Of a stretch of DNA of 64,000 nucleotides, positions 48,134 to 60,294 are shown one piece after another. The translations under genes and the position numbers were made by a program. Source of the stretch: Umbelopsis isabellina. Lineage: Eukaryota > Mucoromycota > Umbelopsidomycetes > Umbelopsidales > Umbelopsidaceae. The notes under the pieces are model-generated. The model saw only the letters and a program-made list of their open reading frames with translations. It had not been told where the DNA came from and did not search any database. Location: contig JAEPQZ010000014.1 in the NCBI GenBank assembly GCA_016758905.1, positions 310,001 through 374,000 of the forward strand, read 5' to 3'. Numbering within the stretch: position 1 is the stretch's first letter; each line of letters starts with the position of its first letter.

Positions 48134-51100
48134 ATGTCATTTTTCAAGTTCAACAAACAAGCCGACAAGGTTTCCTATCCTTGGTCGCAGAAAAAGTGTT
48201 CCGGACCTGCTTTCCCGAGATATGGACATAGTGTCCAGCCGAACGGCACTGGAGACAGCTTCATAGTTATTGGAGGCATAGGCAAGAGCTCTGGTAAAAA
48301 AGATGTGTTTACATTTGATCCAAGTACGGTATTTTCACATTACCCGGTCGGCTTTCATGCATGAACAATTTGCCTAACCTCTCCCGATGGCCTTCATTCT
48401 ATGTAGTCACCGGAACCACCTCCAACTACAGTGTATCTGGAGACCTGCCTTCGGGCAGATCACATCATAGCGCTGTGAGCTTTGCAAATCAGATCCTGAG
48501 TAAGTCTTAGAATATCGAAATGCTTCCAATTTGCTGACCAACCATAATTGACATATGTTTTCAGTTTATGGTGGCGAACCCAAGACCGTTGAGGATCCAA
48601 TCGACGACGCATTGTATATCTTGAATCTCGGTAAGACCAACGATATTTTGCTACTTAACTTACCGTCTATTTGGCCACAATTTTACTAACTAAACAACGT
48701 GGTATAGCAAACAAGCAGTGGACGCACGTTCGCATGGAAGGCAGACTGCCCAGAGGTAGAACGGGTCATTCTGCCATCTTGCACGGAATGAACATGTACA
48801 TCTGGGGTGGAGAATCGGATGGAGTGTACTTCCAAGAATTATTGCACTTTGACTTGACAGCACGTAAGCTGGCATTCTTTGTTTCAAAGCGTTGATGTAT
48901 TATATACTTATTAACATTGAACATCTTACGTAGTGAATACCGCGCCGAGATGGAGAGCACTTCAATCGCAAAACGAAGGACCTTGTGCAAGAGCTCATCA
49001 TGTCTCTGCCGTGTGCAACAACAAGCTCTATATGTAAGTGAAGGTTATTGGGCAAAGCAAGCTATTTCAAACTGGGATATTAAGCATTCATCCCGGAAAT
49101 AGATTTTCAGGAACCGACGGCAGAAACGTTCATAACGATATTTGGAGCTTTGATTTAAATACAGGGTATTGGGAGCAAATCGCTGCGTTGGGTTATATAC
49201 CGGCTGCACGTGAAGGGGCTTCTTCTGCTGTTGTAGACGACGTCTTGTACATCTTTGGTGGTCGCGCAGGGGATGGGCAACTGCTTGGAGATTTGTGCGC
49301 GTTCAAATTCAGTAGTATGTATAGCACGCTATTGGGATTGAGTTTTATATCACAGACGGGTTTTTAACAATTTTACTTCAAAACAAGACAAGAGATGGTA
49401 TATGTTTCAAAATATGGGTCCGTCACCAAGCCCTAGAGCAGGACACACCATGACGGCTGTGAAAGACAAGGTTTTGGTTTTGGGAGGTGAGCCGGCCAAT
49501 GGCATCAAATCAGAAGATGCATCCATGATATATATTTTGGATACCAGTAAGTCATATGAAAATTGGTTGTTATTTCTGACATGGGGACTAAAAAACATGT
49601 GTGTGAGAATAGACAAGATCAAGTATCCTGGGGACGCTGCAGCAGGTGGACCAAGTTCGCCCACCACAGCACGCGCTCCAGAACTGGCATTGACCAACGG
49701 AAGCAGCCCTTCGCCAACCAGAGGTCTGCAAACTGACACTCCTTCTCCAACCACAGGATACCATCCGTCATCTCTGGCTCATCAACGTCAATCAACCATG
49801 CCTCCACGAGCTGAGTCACCTGTGATCCACAGCCCAATCGAAGCTCGTCCTCCAGGTGGCGGACGAGGCAATCAACTTTCAGTTCATCCTAACAATCAAA
49901 CTCCTCCGCAGAATGTGAGTAGTAGATGGAAGACAACTATTAAACGCTCCTACATATACTAACACTTTTTGTAATTGTAGCAACAAGCTCGCCCACAAAG
50001 ACACGCATCTATGATACCTGAAGCAGTTCTTCGACGTAACCGGCCGACCTCACCTATGCCATTTGTTGATAGTGAGCCCAAAAGAGAAAATTCTTTGAAT
50101 CACTCAAACGGAGAGCAGCACCACGGCGAAGTTTCTGGTGGTAGAGCAGAACATGAGAAGCGACTTGAAAGATCTGATTCCGATACGCTCAACAATGATG
50201 ATTTGTATGAAGGCATGAGCATGAACTCTACACTTGACGGTGGAATGTCATTCAATCACAACAGCCCAGCTCCAGCTCCGCTACCCACGTCTCCTGGCAT
50301 ACAACGTCCTCCCAGTCGAGCAGCCAATGGAACGGGCAATCAGCCACCACCTCCGCGACCCTCTCGAGAAGGCGTAGATATTGGTAATAATTACAGAAAC
50401 ACCATAGCAATACCCCAAGGTGAACTTCAGCTGGGGCAAAACACTACACTGGGGCCTATTTCGCCAAAAGACAGGCGGCCAAAATCGCAAGTGCCAGCTC
50501 CTGATCAAATACGTGACCTTCGTAGTGTTTCTCCTATACCGTCTCCGAGAGCACCCGCGCCTTTGGCACCAGAGCATATGCGCAGCGAATCACCATTGGC
50601 ACTTCGTAACCCTTCAGAAGCAAGCATAAAGCCAAGTACTGCCAAGAGTCAAACTTCTAAAGATGAGCAGGCGCAAGCTTACTCGGAGGAACGAGCCAAT
50701 TTCGCTCGCGAGCTCAAAGCTCGGGACGCTATCATTTCAGAAATGAAAAAGAAAGAACAATGGTGGAGAACTGAGGTATCATTGGCAAGAAAGTCAAGAG
50801 CCAAGGAGGAGGACGTCACAGTCGACTCTGACGAAACGTTTATGACCTTTGATAGTCCAGACAGCGAAAAGACAAAGATGTTTGAACAATTGGTCAGGAT
50901 GAAGGCAGAATTACGCAAAGTTCGCTCCAGTATTGGACAACAATCAAATGGATCATGTCAAAGAGTAGTCCAAGCCGAGAGAATGCGTACAGCAGCCTTG
51001 CAAGAGGCAGCATACTTCAAATCAAAATATACAGCAATACAGTCCAAACAATCTGAAGAACTTGCCCAGATAGAGACGGCTCGTGCTAAAGAGTTAGAAG

Positions 51101-53447
51101 ATCGTTTGGTGCATGCACTCTCTGAGAACGACGTTGTGCAAAAGAAACTGCTGCAGATACAAAAGAAGTTAAATCATGAGCAGCAAGCTCGTCAATTAGC
51201 TGAAGATCGCGCAGTAGAAGCCAACGCCATGGCAAATGATACGCAAGAAGCACACAGTCGAGCTGTCGAGGAGCTTTCCAATCTTCACACACGTACACTA
51301 CAAGCTGAAGCACAAGTCAGAAATAGCGCGGCTCGTATAGCTGACCTCACTAGCCAGTTGGACAAGGCTCTGACTACAGAGGTGTCTTCCACTGCGTTGT
51401 CAGACGCAACCATCAAAATATCGCAATTAGAAGCCTCTTCCATCAAACTTCGTAGTGAGCTGGCTACTATGAAACAAAAACTAGCTGAAAGCGAGGATGA
51501 GAATGAAAGACTGCGCAACTCACTGATGGAGAAGGAGAGCAACCTTATTGAGACAACTAGAATTTTAGAGGATAACGAGATTAAGATTGGAATGATGAAA
51601 GACGCTATGGTGAAGAAGGTAAATTGAATTCAAGCTGTTTAATGAAACACCATAAAGCCCGTTTTCTCATTGTTATATGTAGGGCTTCGAAATTGATATT
51701 GATCCATCACAATCGGTTCGATCTGAGGCGGCTGCTAGATTGTTAGAGCTTCAGCAAGAACTAACTGAACTCAAAAAGGTCAGTAAGAAATCCATCCAGG
51801 AACTGAAGGACGAAGTTGCCATATACGAGGCACGATACACTCAATTGCGAAGCTCCGAACGACAAGCTGCTGAGAAAGCTCGTATAGCCGCTGATGATGT
51901 TGCACGCCTCCAGCGAGATCTTCGCGCTATGGAGTCTTCCAAAACAGCTAACGACAATGCCGAGTTGGTTAGAACTAAAGCTATCCTAGCAGAACTGGAG
52001 AGTGCTCTCAGTGAAGCGCGAAAGAGCGAGTCCGAAGCTAGACTGTCTTTGCAAGAGGCTTCTCAGACTTACCAAAGTAAGATTCAGCATCTGGAGAGAG
52101 AACACCAAATTGCAACTGAGATGGCAAAGGTATATGTTTGTAAACCGCAGTGTTACTGTTAATTGGGCCTTCTTAGTAATACTTGACTTTCACAGGCTTC
52201 AGAAGAGACACTTGAACAAGTCAAGAAAGAAGCTACAAGCACAGAAACCAAGCTTCAGCAACTCACATCGACACTAGAAGACCTACAAGAAACCAACCAG
52301 AAATTGACTGTTCAAGTCAAGGCCGTACAAGACAGCCAAGGTAACCGCCGTCAATCAGAGAGCCAAAGCAAATTTATTCAAGCTCAAATACAGGTATGTA
52401 TACGCAAATTTAACGAAAGACAAGGTTATGCATCTTATTAACACACCATCGAAGTGGGAGGCAGAAAAGGGAATGCTAGATTCCAAGATCAATGAGCTGC
52501 ACCATAACCTGGAAGCGCTCCAACTATCATCCAAGGGCAGCAGTAACAAGGCAACAGAGATCACACAACAGCTTGAAAGTGTTCAGTTGGAGCGAGATCA
52601 CTTGATTTCTGAATGTGTCAAGTTGAAGAACAAGCACAGCGATCATAAAAAAGAAAGTCGACGACAAGCTAGAGAACTCAATTTGGAAATCCAACAACTA
52701 ACCAAGCAAATCGATCAAACCACCTCAGAGCTCGAAGCCATGACGATGACGAATACCCACTTGAAGAAAGAGTTGGATATCGCTTTACAAAACCAGAGAA
52801 ATGACGAATCTGAGAAATGGACTGAAGAAAAGAACAATTTGGTGAAGCAGCTTGATGAGCAATCACAGTCTATGCGTGCTTTGAAATCAGAAAGAGACCT
52901 GCTTAAAAAGCAATATCAAGATTCTCAAAGAAAGATCGAGTTATTGTTAGACCAAATGAACGAATCTGACGATGAGGTTGTGGACAAGCCCCACGGAAAG
53001 TCTGCTGCCAAGGATGATGATACAGAGTACAGTGCCATCGATGAATCGTCTGATGAGGAAATCCGCAAGTCGACTTCCTTAAAGTACATTCCAGAGCTAT
53101 CTAATGGTAATCGTGAGCCTAATATGATGCAATCTATCAAAAGCGAACTGAACAACTTGAACAAATGGACAAATGGAGCCTATGATAGCGATGACTCTGA
53201 CAGCGACGAAGAAGTGGTTCGTAGTGTACAGTCTCCAGCAACCCTGAGAAAACTTGAGCACTCTCCCGCTACTCCCTCTAGGTCGCCAGCGCGATCGCAG
53301 GCACGATCGCCAGGTCGATCGCCTATGAGAACACCAGTACAGAATCATGATACGTTGGACTCATCGGATGAGGAAGGCTATGATTCAATGATACACAGTC
53401 TAGAGGCGGTGTCTATGAAAGCGCAATCCATAACTGGTAACAACTGA
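48134..53447 (+). CDS. Kelch-repeat/coiled-coil cell polarity protein (Tea1/Kel1-like)
   Basis: Twelve exons: 48134-48323, 48407-48499, 48565-48630, 48708-48863, 48934-49033, 49103-49314, 49388-49546, 49613-49914, 49981-51618, 51683-52129, 52196-52393, 52455-53447, giving 1517 aa. Tea1 and Kel1 mark growing tips and link microtubules or polarity factors to formin activity. Residues about 25-330 form a six-bladed kelch propeller (FPRYGHSV, PSGRSHHSAV, PRGRTGHSAIL, ARAHHVSAVCNNKLYIFSG, PAAREGASS, PSPRAGHTMTAV). A Pro/Ser-rich disordered region runs to about residue 640. A long, interrupted coiled coil follows to about 1340, then an acidic-and-RSP-rich tail. This matches the kelch-plus-coiled-coil layout of Tea1 in fission yeast and filamentous fungi. 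Confidence 0.92.
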
Positions 53448-53818
53448 GCGACCCATAGTATAGCCAATTGTTATATCTAAACACCAAAAAATCCATTTGT
53501 AATTTCCTGCAGCGTTCTTCCTTTTTTTCCTTTTTCTATCTACTATTTAATTCATTTCATTTCAATTCAATAGCAAGAATCATGATAATACAACATGTCC
53601 CGTTTCTTCACGTCTACATTATTCAGGTACTGTCTTGGACGGTTTGATTACAATGTCTGATTTCACGTCTCGTGAACACTGGGAATAAGGAGCATTATGA
53701 AGGAGTTTCTAGTAGTCGATGGAGTTGGATGATTGTAGTAAAATATGTGGTATATTGGAAGGTGCGTAAAACTCGAATGATCGGATGGGAGGAGGACGAC
53801 ACATAGCGCGGCACACAT

Positions 53819-54282
53819 CTAACCCTCTCTCCATTGGTGTTGGCACTTTTCATTGCAGCACTTGTAAAAGATAGAACTGGGTTCGTCCGCTGATCTAATT
53901 TGAATTTGCATGAAATAGGCTCTACCATGTCCACACTTGTCGCATTCAACTATAACAAAATGGGTTAACAAATACGTACACTGGTTTGCTTGGTCATGCT
54001 GTGCGAATTTTTACTTTCTACTGAATCGACGTTTTCCCATGCCGCTGCACCACCAAGGACATCGTCTAATTCTTTCCTCACAAGCTCTTTCTTGGAAGTA
54101 TGCTGTAAACAGACAATTATAAGGAGTCAGTGGGCATGCTTAAATTACTTTCGCGAGGCACATTCAGCTGACAATACCGTTTGACGAATGCGAAATGTGT
54201 ATGGGCAAGTTTGGCATTGAAAGGCTTGACCACCGTTGCTGTCCACAAGAAGGATATTGGCACACGACGGACAGAACAGCAT
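53819..54282 (-). CDS. RPC11: DNA-directed RNA polymerase III subunit C11 (Rpc11/POLR3K)
   Basis: Three exons on the minus strand: 54282-54178, 54102-54015, 53949-53819, giving 107 aa, the usual length. Rpc11 gives RNA polymerase III its RNA-cleavage activity and helps termination and re-initiation. The N-terminal zinc ribbon reads FCPSCANILLV...FQCQTCPYTFRI (four Cys). The linker KKELVRKELDDVLGG is typical of C11. The C-terminal TFIIS-like ribbon has CDKCGHGRAYF, the catalytic acidic hairpin QIRSADEP (D86, E87), and CCNEKCQHQW. All zinc ligands are present. No stretch longer than about 35 codons is open, so a simple ORF scan would miss it. Confidence 0.95.
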
Positions 54283-54912
54283 CTTCGAGTTGTGTCTCAA
54301 TGCGTTGCTTCGAGCTCAGATCTCGCAAAAAAAAAAAAAAATTATGTGTCGAGCCAGCAAATGCAAATCCCATAAAAGGCAGTCGCAGTCCTTGATCACT
54401 TCGCAAAAACTTCTTCAGCTTGCAAATGCACTGCAAACGCTGCTACTTTTTTTGTCAGTTCCCGTGATATGATTAACTATCGACACGTTAGTGAGTTCAC
54501 GAAATGGATGCAATTTCTACTCATTTAATCATCCCTTCTATGACGAAAGGGGACATGCAAAAAAGGGGGAAAGATATTAGTTGTCCAGGGATATTAACTT
54601 TTGCCAGTGACTATTATGGCGAATCCTACAAGTTACTCTCATATATCCTAATTTGCATCAATTTGGGTACGAAAAGCTTTACGTATGAAAATCTGAGGGA
54701 AGGGTGTTGATGTTTAAGCAATTGATCTGTAGTTTACATAGCTGTGGTATTTGTTAGCGGCTACATGACAACACATGTCCACTTGACTAATGTTTAGCAG
54801 AGATCTCGATAGAAAAACCTTTTAAGTCATTTCGTAAATAATCGTATTTTATTACGACGTAGATACGCACTCAATTACATAGGATTAATATTAATAATTA
54901 AAATGATATAAA
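54283..54912. other. Intergenic region upstream of RPC11
   Basis: About 630 bp between the RPC11 start and the 3' end of the next minus-strand gene. It contains a 14-A run at about 54328-54341. No gene is visible. Confidence 0.4.
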
Positions 54913-55670
54913 CTAGTATGATTGCCATCCGTAGCGGTATCCAAGGGCAGCAATGGCGATTGCAATACCGTAGAAGATGAAACCAAAGATGAAACGAGCA
55001 ATATGATGTTCAACAGCGGCTTCGAATACAGCCCAGAAGACAGCGAAACCGAAGAAGCTAATTATACAAAATGATCAACAACATTGCTTGAAGAGGACAT
55101 GGCATAAACGGAAAGATTCTTACATCCAACTCAAGATCATGACAGCATGAGTGATACCACCAGCAAAGGTGTTGATGGCAAGGGCTGCCAGAAGGAGTAC
55201 GACCAAATCTCTCAAAACATCGCTGCCTCTACTGAGACGGCTCTGAAAGATGAAAGAATTGTTAGAGATTGTCTAATATGACATGATTAAACAACTTGTT
55301 CGTTTCTTACGTGGGGAGTGCCGACTTGCCATCTTGATTTAGTGTTAGCTTCAGCATCAGCATCAACCGAATGACCGTCACCAAAAGCATGTCTCAAGAA
55401 CCAGAAAAGACCCCACAAGAGCCAGAGAGCAAAGAAAGCCTATAGGATTGTTAGTAGATGTTGAAGTTTTGATGACAGCGCCCAAAAAAATATGATAATA
55501 CTTACAGTCCATGCACCTTTGAAGTCTCTTTGTGGTGCAGTGTAATCTTCAAAATTGTTAGGGTAACCATAAGCACCATTGTAGAGAGCATTGACGCCAC
55601 GTCCATTGGCATTGTATTCAGAGTTGTAGCCGCTATAGCCTCCATATCCATTGATTTGTGAGTATGACAT
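54913..55670 (-). CDS. Four-TM membrane protein of unknown function with Tyr/Gly/Asn-rich N-terminus
   Basis: Four exons on the minus strand: 55670-55506, 55439-55311, 55242-55124, 55057-54913, giving 185 aa. The N-terminal 50 residues are rich in Tyr, Gly and Asn (MSYSQINGYGGYSGYN). Four hydrophobic segments follow: AFFALWLLWGLFWFLRHAF; VLRDLVVLLLAALAINTFAG; AVMILSWIFFGFAVFWAVF; FIFGFIFYGIAIAIAALGY. The loop between segments 1 and 2 is polar (DADAEANTKSRWQ). The protein ends RYGWQSY. Codon use is GC-richer than in the flanking DNA, suggesting good expression. I do not recognise the family; MARVEL-like four-helix proteins are one possibility. Confidence 0.8.
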
Positions 55671-56890
55671 GATTAAAAGATTAGATGAATTCAAAAAAGT
55701 TGGCCAGTGAACGCTACCACAAGCAGCTGCACTTTATATACTCACAGATAAATTGAATTGACCTTTGACTGACGTCCTGCCACCAAATAAAAATAATGCC
55801 TTTCGTGCAAAAATCAGTTACCGACAGGGCACGGCTAATTCTAAAAGGAGGTGGTGCTGTCGACCAAAAAAACGACAAAGCAGGAATCACGACAATAGAT
55901 AACATACATTTGTTTCTATTTGTTTCTTGCATATGTGGTCATGGTATATACCAATGAGTAACGTTAAAAGACATGACCTTTGTCAGTGACTCTACATTTG
56001 CTACATCATTGAGAAATCGCCTAAAGCCAAATTTATAAAAGGCATTGATTTACTAACGAATGGACAATGGGCAAGGCGATCCGTGTTGTGTGATACAGGG
56101 CAATTATTCATTCACTAATCCGTGTCAATAGAAAACCCATTACCCATTTTTAGTTATGGCAACAGGGACGATGATAATTATCTCCCTATAAACTATATAC
56201 TTATGTCACATGAGGAAAACAGGATATGCTAACCGCACAACCTCTTCCATCTGGAGCCGGCCCTATTGCCGTTACACCCTGCATCTTACTTGGTCGTCCA
56301 TCGAAGGGGAACTTGTACGATACGACCGTAAAACAGAATGGAAAGTACATATACGGTATTCGTATGAGAACGATGTCATCAACCAAACCCGACATGGTCT
56401 AGCAGGGCCACAGTAATTGATTTTGTGGTACTCACCGTAGTCATCTCATTAGGAAATATGCAAATCAGTTCACCCTATGCAATCTGTGCTTTCGATTGTC
56501 AATAACCGTTTGGTCATCAGAACAGTGCAGAACAGTACGGTGCAGTCTTGAGATAATTTTTGTGCACGCTTGATGCAGGAGAGTGTTGCTTTCAAGATTG
56601 GCAACAAAACAAAGGTGTGAGACCATAGGGATGGCGGGCTCACTAGTACAAAGCTAGGAGGCAAGGAGAGGAAAATTGGAGGGCTTTATGCAAATAGAGT
56701 TGACCTTAGAAGTTTTGTGAGTGCGTTGAGCCAAAGTCTGTTAAGAAAAGGAGCTGCAGCAAGTAGCCTATACTTGAATTTTCGTTCACCAAGATGACAT
56801 CCAATAACTAGATATCTACTAAATAACAACTTTTCACATTCGCAAGGTAGTCAAGAAAGCATTTTGATTTCAATAATTGTGACAATGATT
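55671..56890. other. Intergenic region upstream of four-TM gene
   Basis: About 1.2 kb without a supportable gene. Open frames at 56201-56416 on both strands overlap and look spurious. Confidence 0.4.
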
Positions 56891-56899
56891 TTACTGTTA

Positions 56900-57710
56900 A
56901 ACTCGGTAGATATTGAGTAAAGGCTGATACGCTGAGTAGCCGTTACGTACATACATGGCTTGATTGATACTTGACGATGATATACTGTAATATATTCGAT
57001 AAAATCAATTGAGGGTATCCTTGATTTACTGCTTCTTCGACTTCGTCAATTCGTCCTTCAGAATTTGATTAAATTGTTAACATACCGACATTTGAGTACA
57101 AGTGCGGCCCAGAAAGAAAGTATATCTTATGAGTTTGGCTGTTGATCAAGTAAATAAGTAAGAGTAGTGTGTAACAGTTTCATCTTATCTCAATTTTCCA
57201 ACTAGACAGGTGATATGATTTTTCAAATGAGCTGGCAATCGTTAGCGGGCGAGATGGAGAGGGGCATACTGGTTTGGTGGTTATGAGAAGCTTCTGAGTG
57301 GCTAATTGGAAAACTCCTGTGAGAATTCATTGCAAATAATTGTATTCAGCCACTATTGCTATATTACTGATTTCTGTCAGTCACAAGCAAAAAGCATCAT
57401 TCGTAGCCACATTGAGAACGGAAATTCTCGGCCGAATTCTCGTTACCGCGATATCGGCCTGAGGAAATTGGTAGTGATCTAAATCTGATGTACACGGTGC
57501 TGTTGGACTCGCAGTAACTTTGTTAGATCGCTCATAAATCACAATAATCATCTCAACTAAATTCAACAATAAATTGGAGTAACTGAGCTTTAAGCTAGTA
57601 TACCAATCTGAGTGAACATCTGGTTTCAATTTGCAGTGACATACGAAAGCCATGCCGCTTAACTTCGGTACAATCGTACGGCCATTGTAATTACAACGAA
57701 AAGATGACAT
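56900..57710 (-). repeat. Copy B of the unassigned dispersed repeat
   Basis: The block 56900-57080 matches 15650-15815, and 57380-57460 matches 15820-15880, in the same order and orientation. The roughly 300 bp between the two blocks here are absent from copy A. On the minus strand, SIKPCMYVTATQRISLYS and NVATNDAFCL correspond to SIKPCMYVAATQQISLYS and NVVTNDAFCL of copy A. An open frame of 109 aa runs from 57710 to 57381. The family is not recognised, and it is broken or incomplete as it stands. Confidence 0.55.
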
Positions 57711-57861
57711 TATTCACTAATGTGAAATCCAACTCTCTATATCATGTGTGAAATCGTATCTTGAGCATCATGTGTAAGTAAGAGCAATATGCATAAATAG
57801 CGACTTTTCTCAGGTATCATATTCATACAAGTCCAAGTTCATATATAGCAACTTATCAAAG

Positions 57862-58395
57862 ATGATGAAAGGACTAGTTCTCCCATGCATGCTAGCAACT
57901 CTTCTGTCAGCTCAAGGAGCGTTGGCCGCTACCTTCTTTAAGTCTGGCACTTACGGAATTTCTCCAGCTATCTCCAGACCTGAATATCTCGGAGCAGAGT
58001 ACACCAATGTGACCATCGCTCCGTACCCTTTCTTTTGGAGTGTGGAGTTTAGCAATGGCAAATGGACTATCCAAGATAAATTGTCAATGGGTTATCTCGC
58101 TGCTGATAGAAATCAAGAACACGGTAGCCGTGTTGATGTAGCTTTTGATCCATACGAGTGGCAGATTGAGGAGCATGACCGTCGTGAAGGGACCTGGCGT
58201 ATTGTAAGACCACAATCGCCAAATCATCCTTCATATGGCGATATCTCTGTCTTGACTTACGATGACATCCAAGATCCTAATGGTGACATTTTCAGCAGCA
58301 AAAATCAGGATTATATTAGCGTTCAACACTTAAGATTTGATAGCAGACCTAACATCGTTCAATACTGGCGCTTTACTCAATCTACTCTAGGCTAG
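57862..58395 (+). CDS. Small secreted protein, possible beta-trefoil fold
   Basis: A single exon of 177 aa with a clear signal peptide (MKGLVLPCMLATLLSAQGALA, residues 2-22). The mature part is rich in aromatic and polar residues with repeating short strands: GTYGISPAISRPEYLG, WSVEFSNGKWTIQDKLSMGY, YEWQIEEHDRREGTWRIVRP, and the C-terminal QYWRFTQS. The three-fold recurrence of aromatic-plus-W-x-[VIF] strands resembles beta-trefoil proteins such as ricin-B-type lectins or fungal protease inhibitors, but this is pattern judgement only. There are no cysteines in the mature part. An AATAAA lies at 58487-58492. It could be an effector or inhibitor. Confidence 0.75.
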   Translation: MMKGLVLPCMLATLLSAQGALAATFFKSGTYGISPAISRPEYLGAEYTNVTIAPYPFFWSVEFSNGKWTIQDKLSMGYLAADRNQEHGSRVDVAFDPYEWQIEEHDRREGTWRIVRPQSPNHPSYGDISVLTYDDIQDPNGDIFSSKNQDYISVQHLRFDSRPNIVQYWRFTQSTLG

Positions 58396-58486
58396 TTACA
58401 ACAATGGCAGCAAAAACCAAAGGCACACATCTAACGATATTACTCATTAAAATTATAATGTAATTGCTCTAATCCATACTAAGTAT

Positions 58487-58492
58487 AATAAA
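58487..58492 (+). terminator. Polyadenylation signal AATAAA, secreted protein
   Basis: AATAAA about 90 bp after the stop codon of the small secreted protein. Confidence 0.35.
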
Positions 58493-59428
58493 AGAGTTTA
58501 TTGAGTCCCTCAAGTTCTTTGGAATAGGAAGGAATGTTAAAAGAAAAATCGTTCTCAATATATTATATTCTTATAGCATGAGCAGCTTATACGGCTGTGG
58601 CATACTAGTAGTTGCGCTGACTGGATGTGGGGTTTTTCAAATCTAACAATCTCTCTGATATGCACGTAAATAAGGATGGCTATGCAAAGTGAAAAGAATG
58701 GCCCACAAATTTGGTCATATATCTTGCCACTGTTTGAAACGAAAAAGTGTGCTTCTGCAAAACTTCATGTGGCTTAATGGAGAAAGGATTTCGGTGAGTG
58801 TATCCTCAATCACCAGAATTATGCCATATGGCAGTGGAGGAGAAATTTTCCTGATTTCCTTAAAAGACTTTTCAGGCTGGCCACACTAAAACATACAATG
58901 CTTTAGATCACTTGATCTGGCGTCCATGCAACAAATTATTAGCTAAAGATAATCTTTCGAGTACATTAAAGGATGATCAAAAGTTGGCCGTCAGTCGATT
59001 GATATGATCTACAAAGATCAGTTCCATAGTCAGTACAAATTATGGGTTTGTATGGCCACATCTTGTCATCACCAATTATATCTACGTGACGTTGTAAGCG
59101 GTGAGGAAATTCATGTCTCAATTTCAACAGATATATGGCCACAAAGAAATGCGATATTATCGTCAAATCAGAAGCTCAATATCATGAAATCGGGCAAGCT
59201 ATATAGTGACAACACATTTACACTGTCGTCGCCTCAATGTCTTGATTTCACCTTGTAAATATGAACCACAGGCGTTGGCCAAACAGTAAAAAATGGAAGT
59301 TGGCGCATGGAGACGCCATTATGTGGGAAATGTTTCATTTTAAATCATATATAAACAGGGTCGAAGGGTAGCATGAATCTGAAAATCATTCTATTCATCT
59401 AAACTTGAAAGATCCAATTTATTCCAAT
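58493..59428. other. Intergenic region with short unassigned open frames
   Basis: About 930 bp. The plus-strand frame 59004-59258 has a protein-like composition (for example YLRDVVSGEEIHVSIS) but no recognisable domain and no splice partners that I could find. It may be a decayed gene fragment. Confidence 0.35.
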
Positions 59429-59911
59429 ATGCCCATGTCGAAAGAACTTGGTAAATATTTCTATCATTGATTATTCTTACAAGCAGCTATAGGTGAGCTT
59501 ACTCTTATATTCAACGTAAGAAAACGTACACCATCAATTGTCTGCGGTGCAAAGTGAGGCCAAACAGTTATCGTCCGGAAGCTTTACCGAAGAGCAGGTA
59601 AGCATACTACACATCAGCAATAGCTGCACAGTGGTTCTAATGCGTGGGTTGTTTTTATTAGCTACGCCATTTGCAAAACAAGCTGCATCATATCGATGAG
59701 CAATACAAAGAAGGATGTGTAATGGCTGGAAACCAATCGCAAAATAGCGACCCTTACGAAGTTGACGGTCAAGCAGAAATTGCTGAGGTAAAGTCCGTGC
59801 AACACAGTAATAGTTATACCACCTCATATCATTAATACTTTGATCCCCTCACAGGAGTTGGAAAAAGTGCATCAAGACATCTATGGCATGCTAAATCAGC
59901 TCGAAAAATAA
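59429..59911 (+). CDS. Small coiled-coil protein of unknown function
   Basis: Four exons: 59429-59450 (22 bp), 59521-59597, 59662-59787, 59855-59911, giving 93 aa. The first intron ends in TAAG. Joining the 22-bp first exon to exon 2 gives MPMSKELENVHHQLSAVQSE without interruption. Almost the whole protein is predicted helix with heptad-like spacing (LRHLQNKLHHIDEQYK; ELEKVHQDIYGMLNQLEK), broken by a polar loop around residues 55-68. No targeting signal is visible. Its size and helical nature fit a subunit of a small helical complex (BORC, DASH and Mediator-type subunits look like this), but I cannot assign it. Confidence 0.7.
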
Positions 59912-60294
59912 TATAATGCACTGTCTGAAAGAAACATGAAATCGAACTAATGTTCTGTTATGTTGAATTGAGCTTGTGCAAAGACCAACGTCTTGGCGTT
60001 GTTCCCAACATTGGTTTAAATCATATCAAAATCTTGAAATAAAGATACGTTAGTGCTCAAATACATCTGACCGGGGGGGGGGGTGGGTAATGGAAAAGCT
60101 ACACATTATTTGGTACTGGACTTTGTAACTACTCCATTTTTTATACATTTTATTCGTTTTGGCAATTAAATGAAGAAATTTGCTTTTTTGTTTGAATGGA
60201 CCAAGATAATTTATGGTATTTAAACCTGGTAAAGTGAAGAATTATAGACATGAGCATTGTATTCTCATTAACGAGCTTTTGTTGCTGAAATATA
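59912..60294. other. Short convergent intergenic region with an 11-G run
   Basis: About 380 bp between the convergent coiled-coil gene and SerRS. An AATAAA-like element lies near 60038, and a run of 11 G occurs at 60073-60083. Confidence 0.4.
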
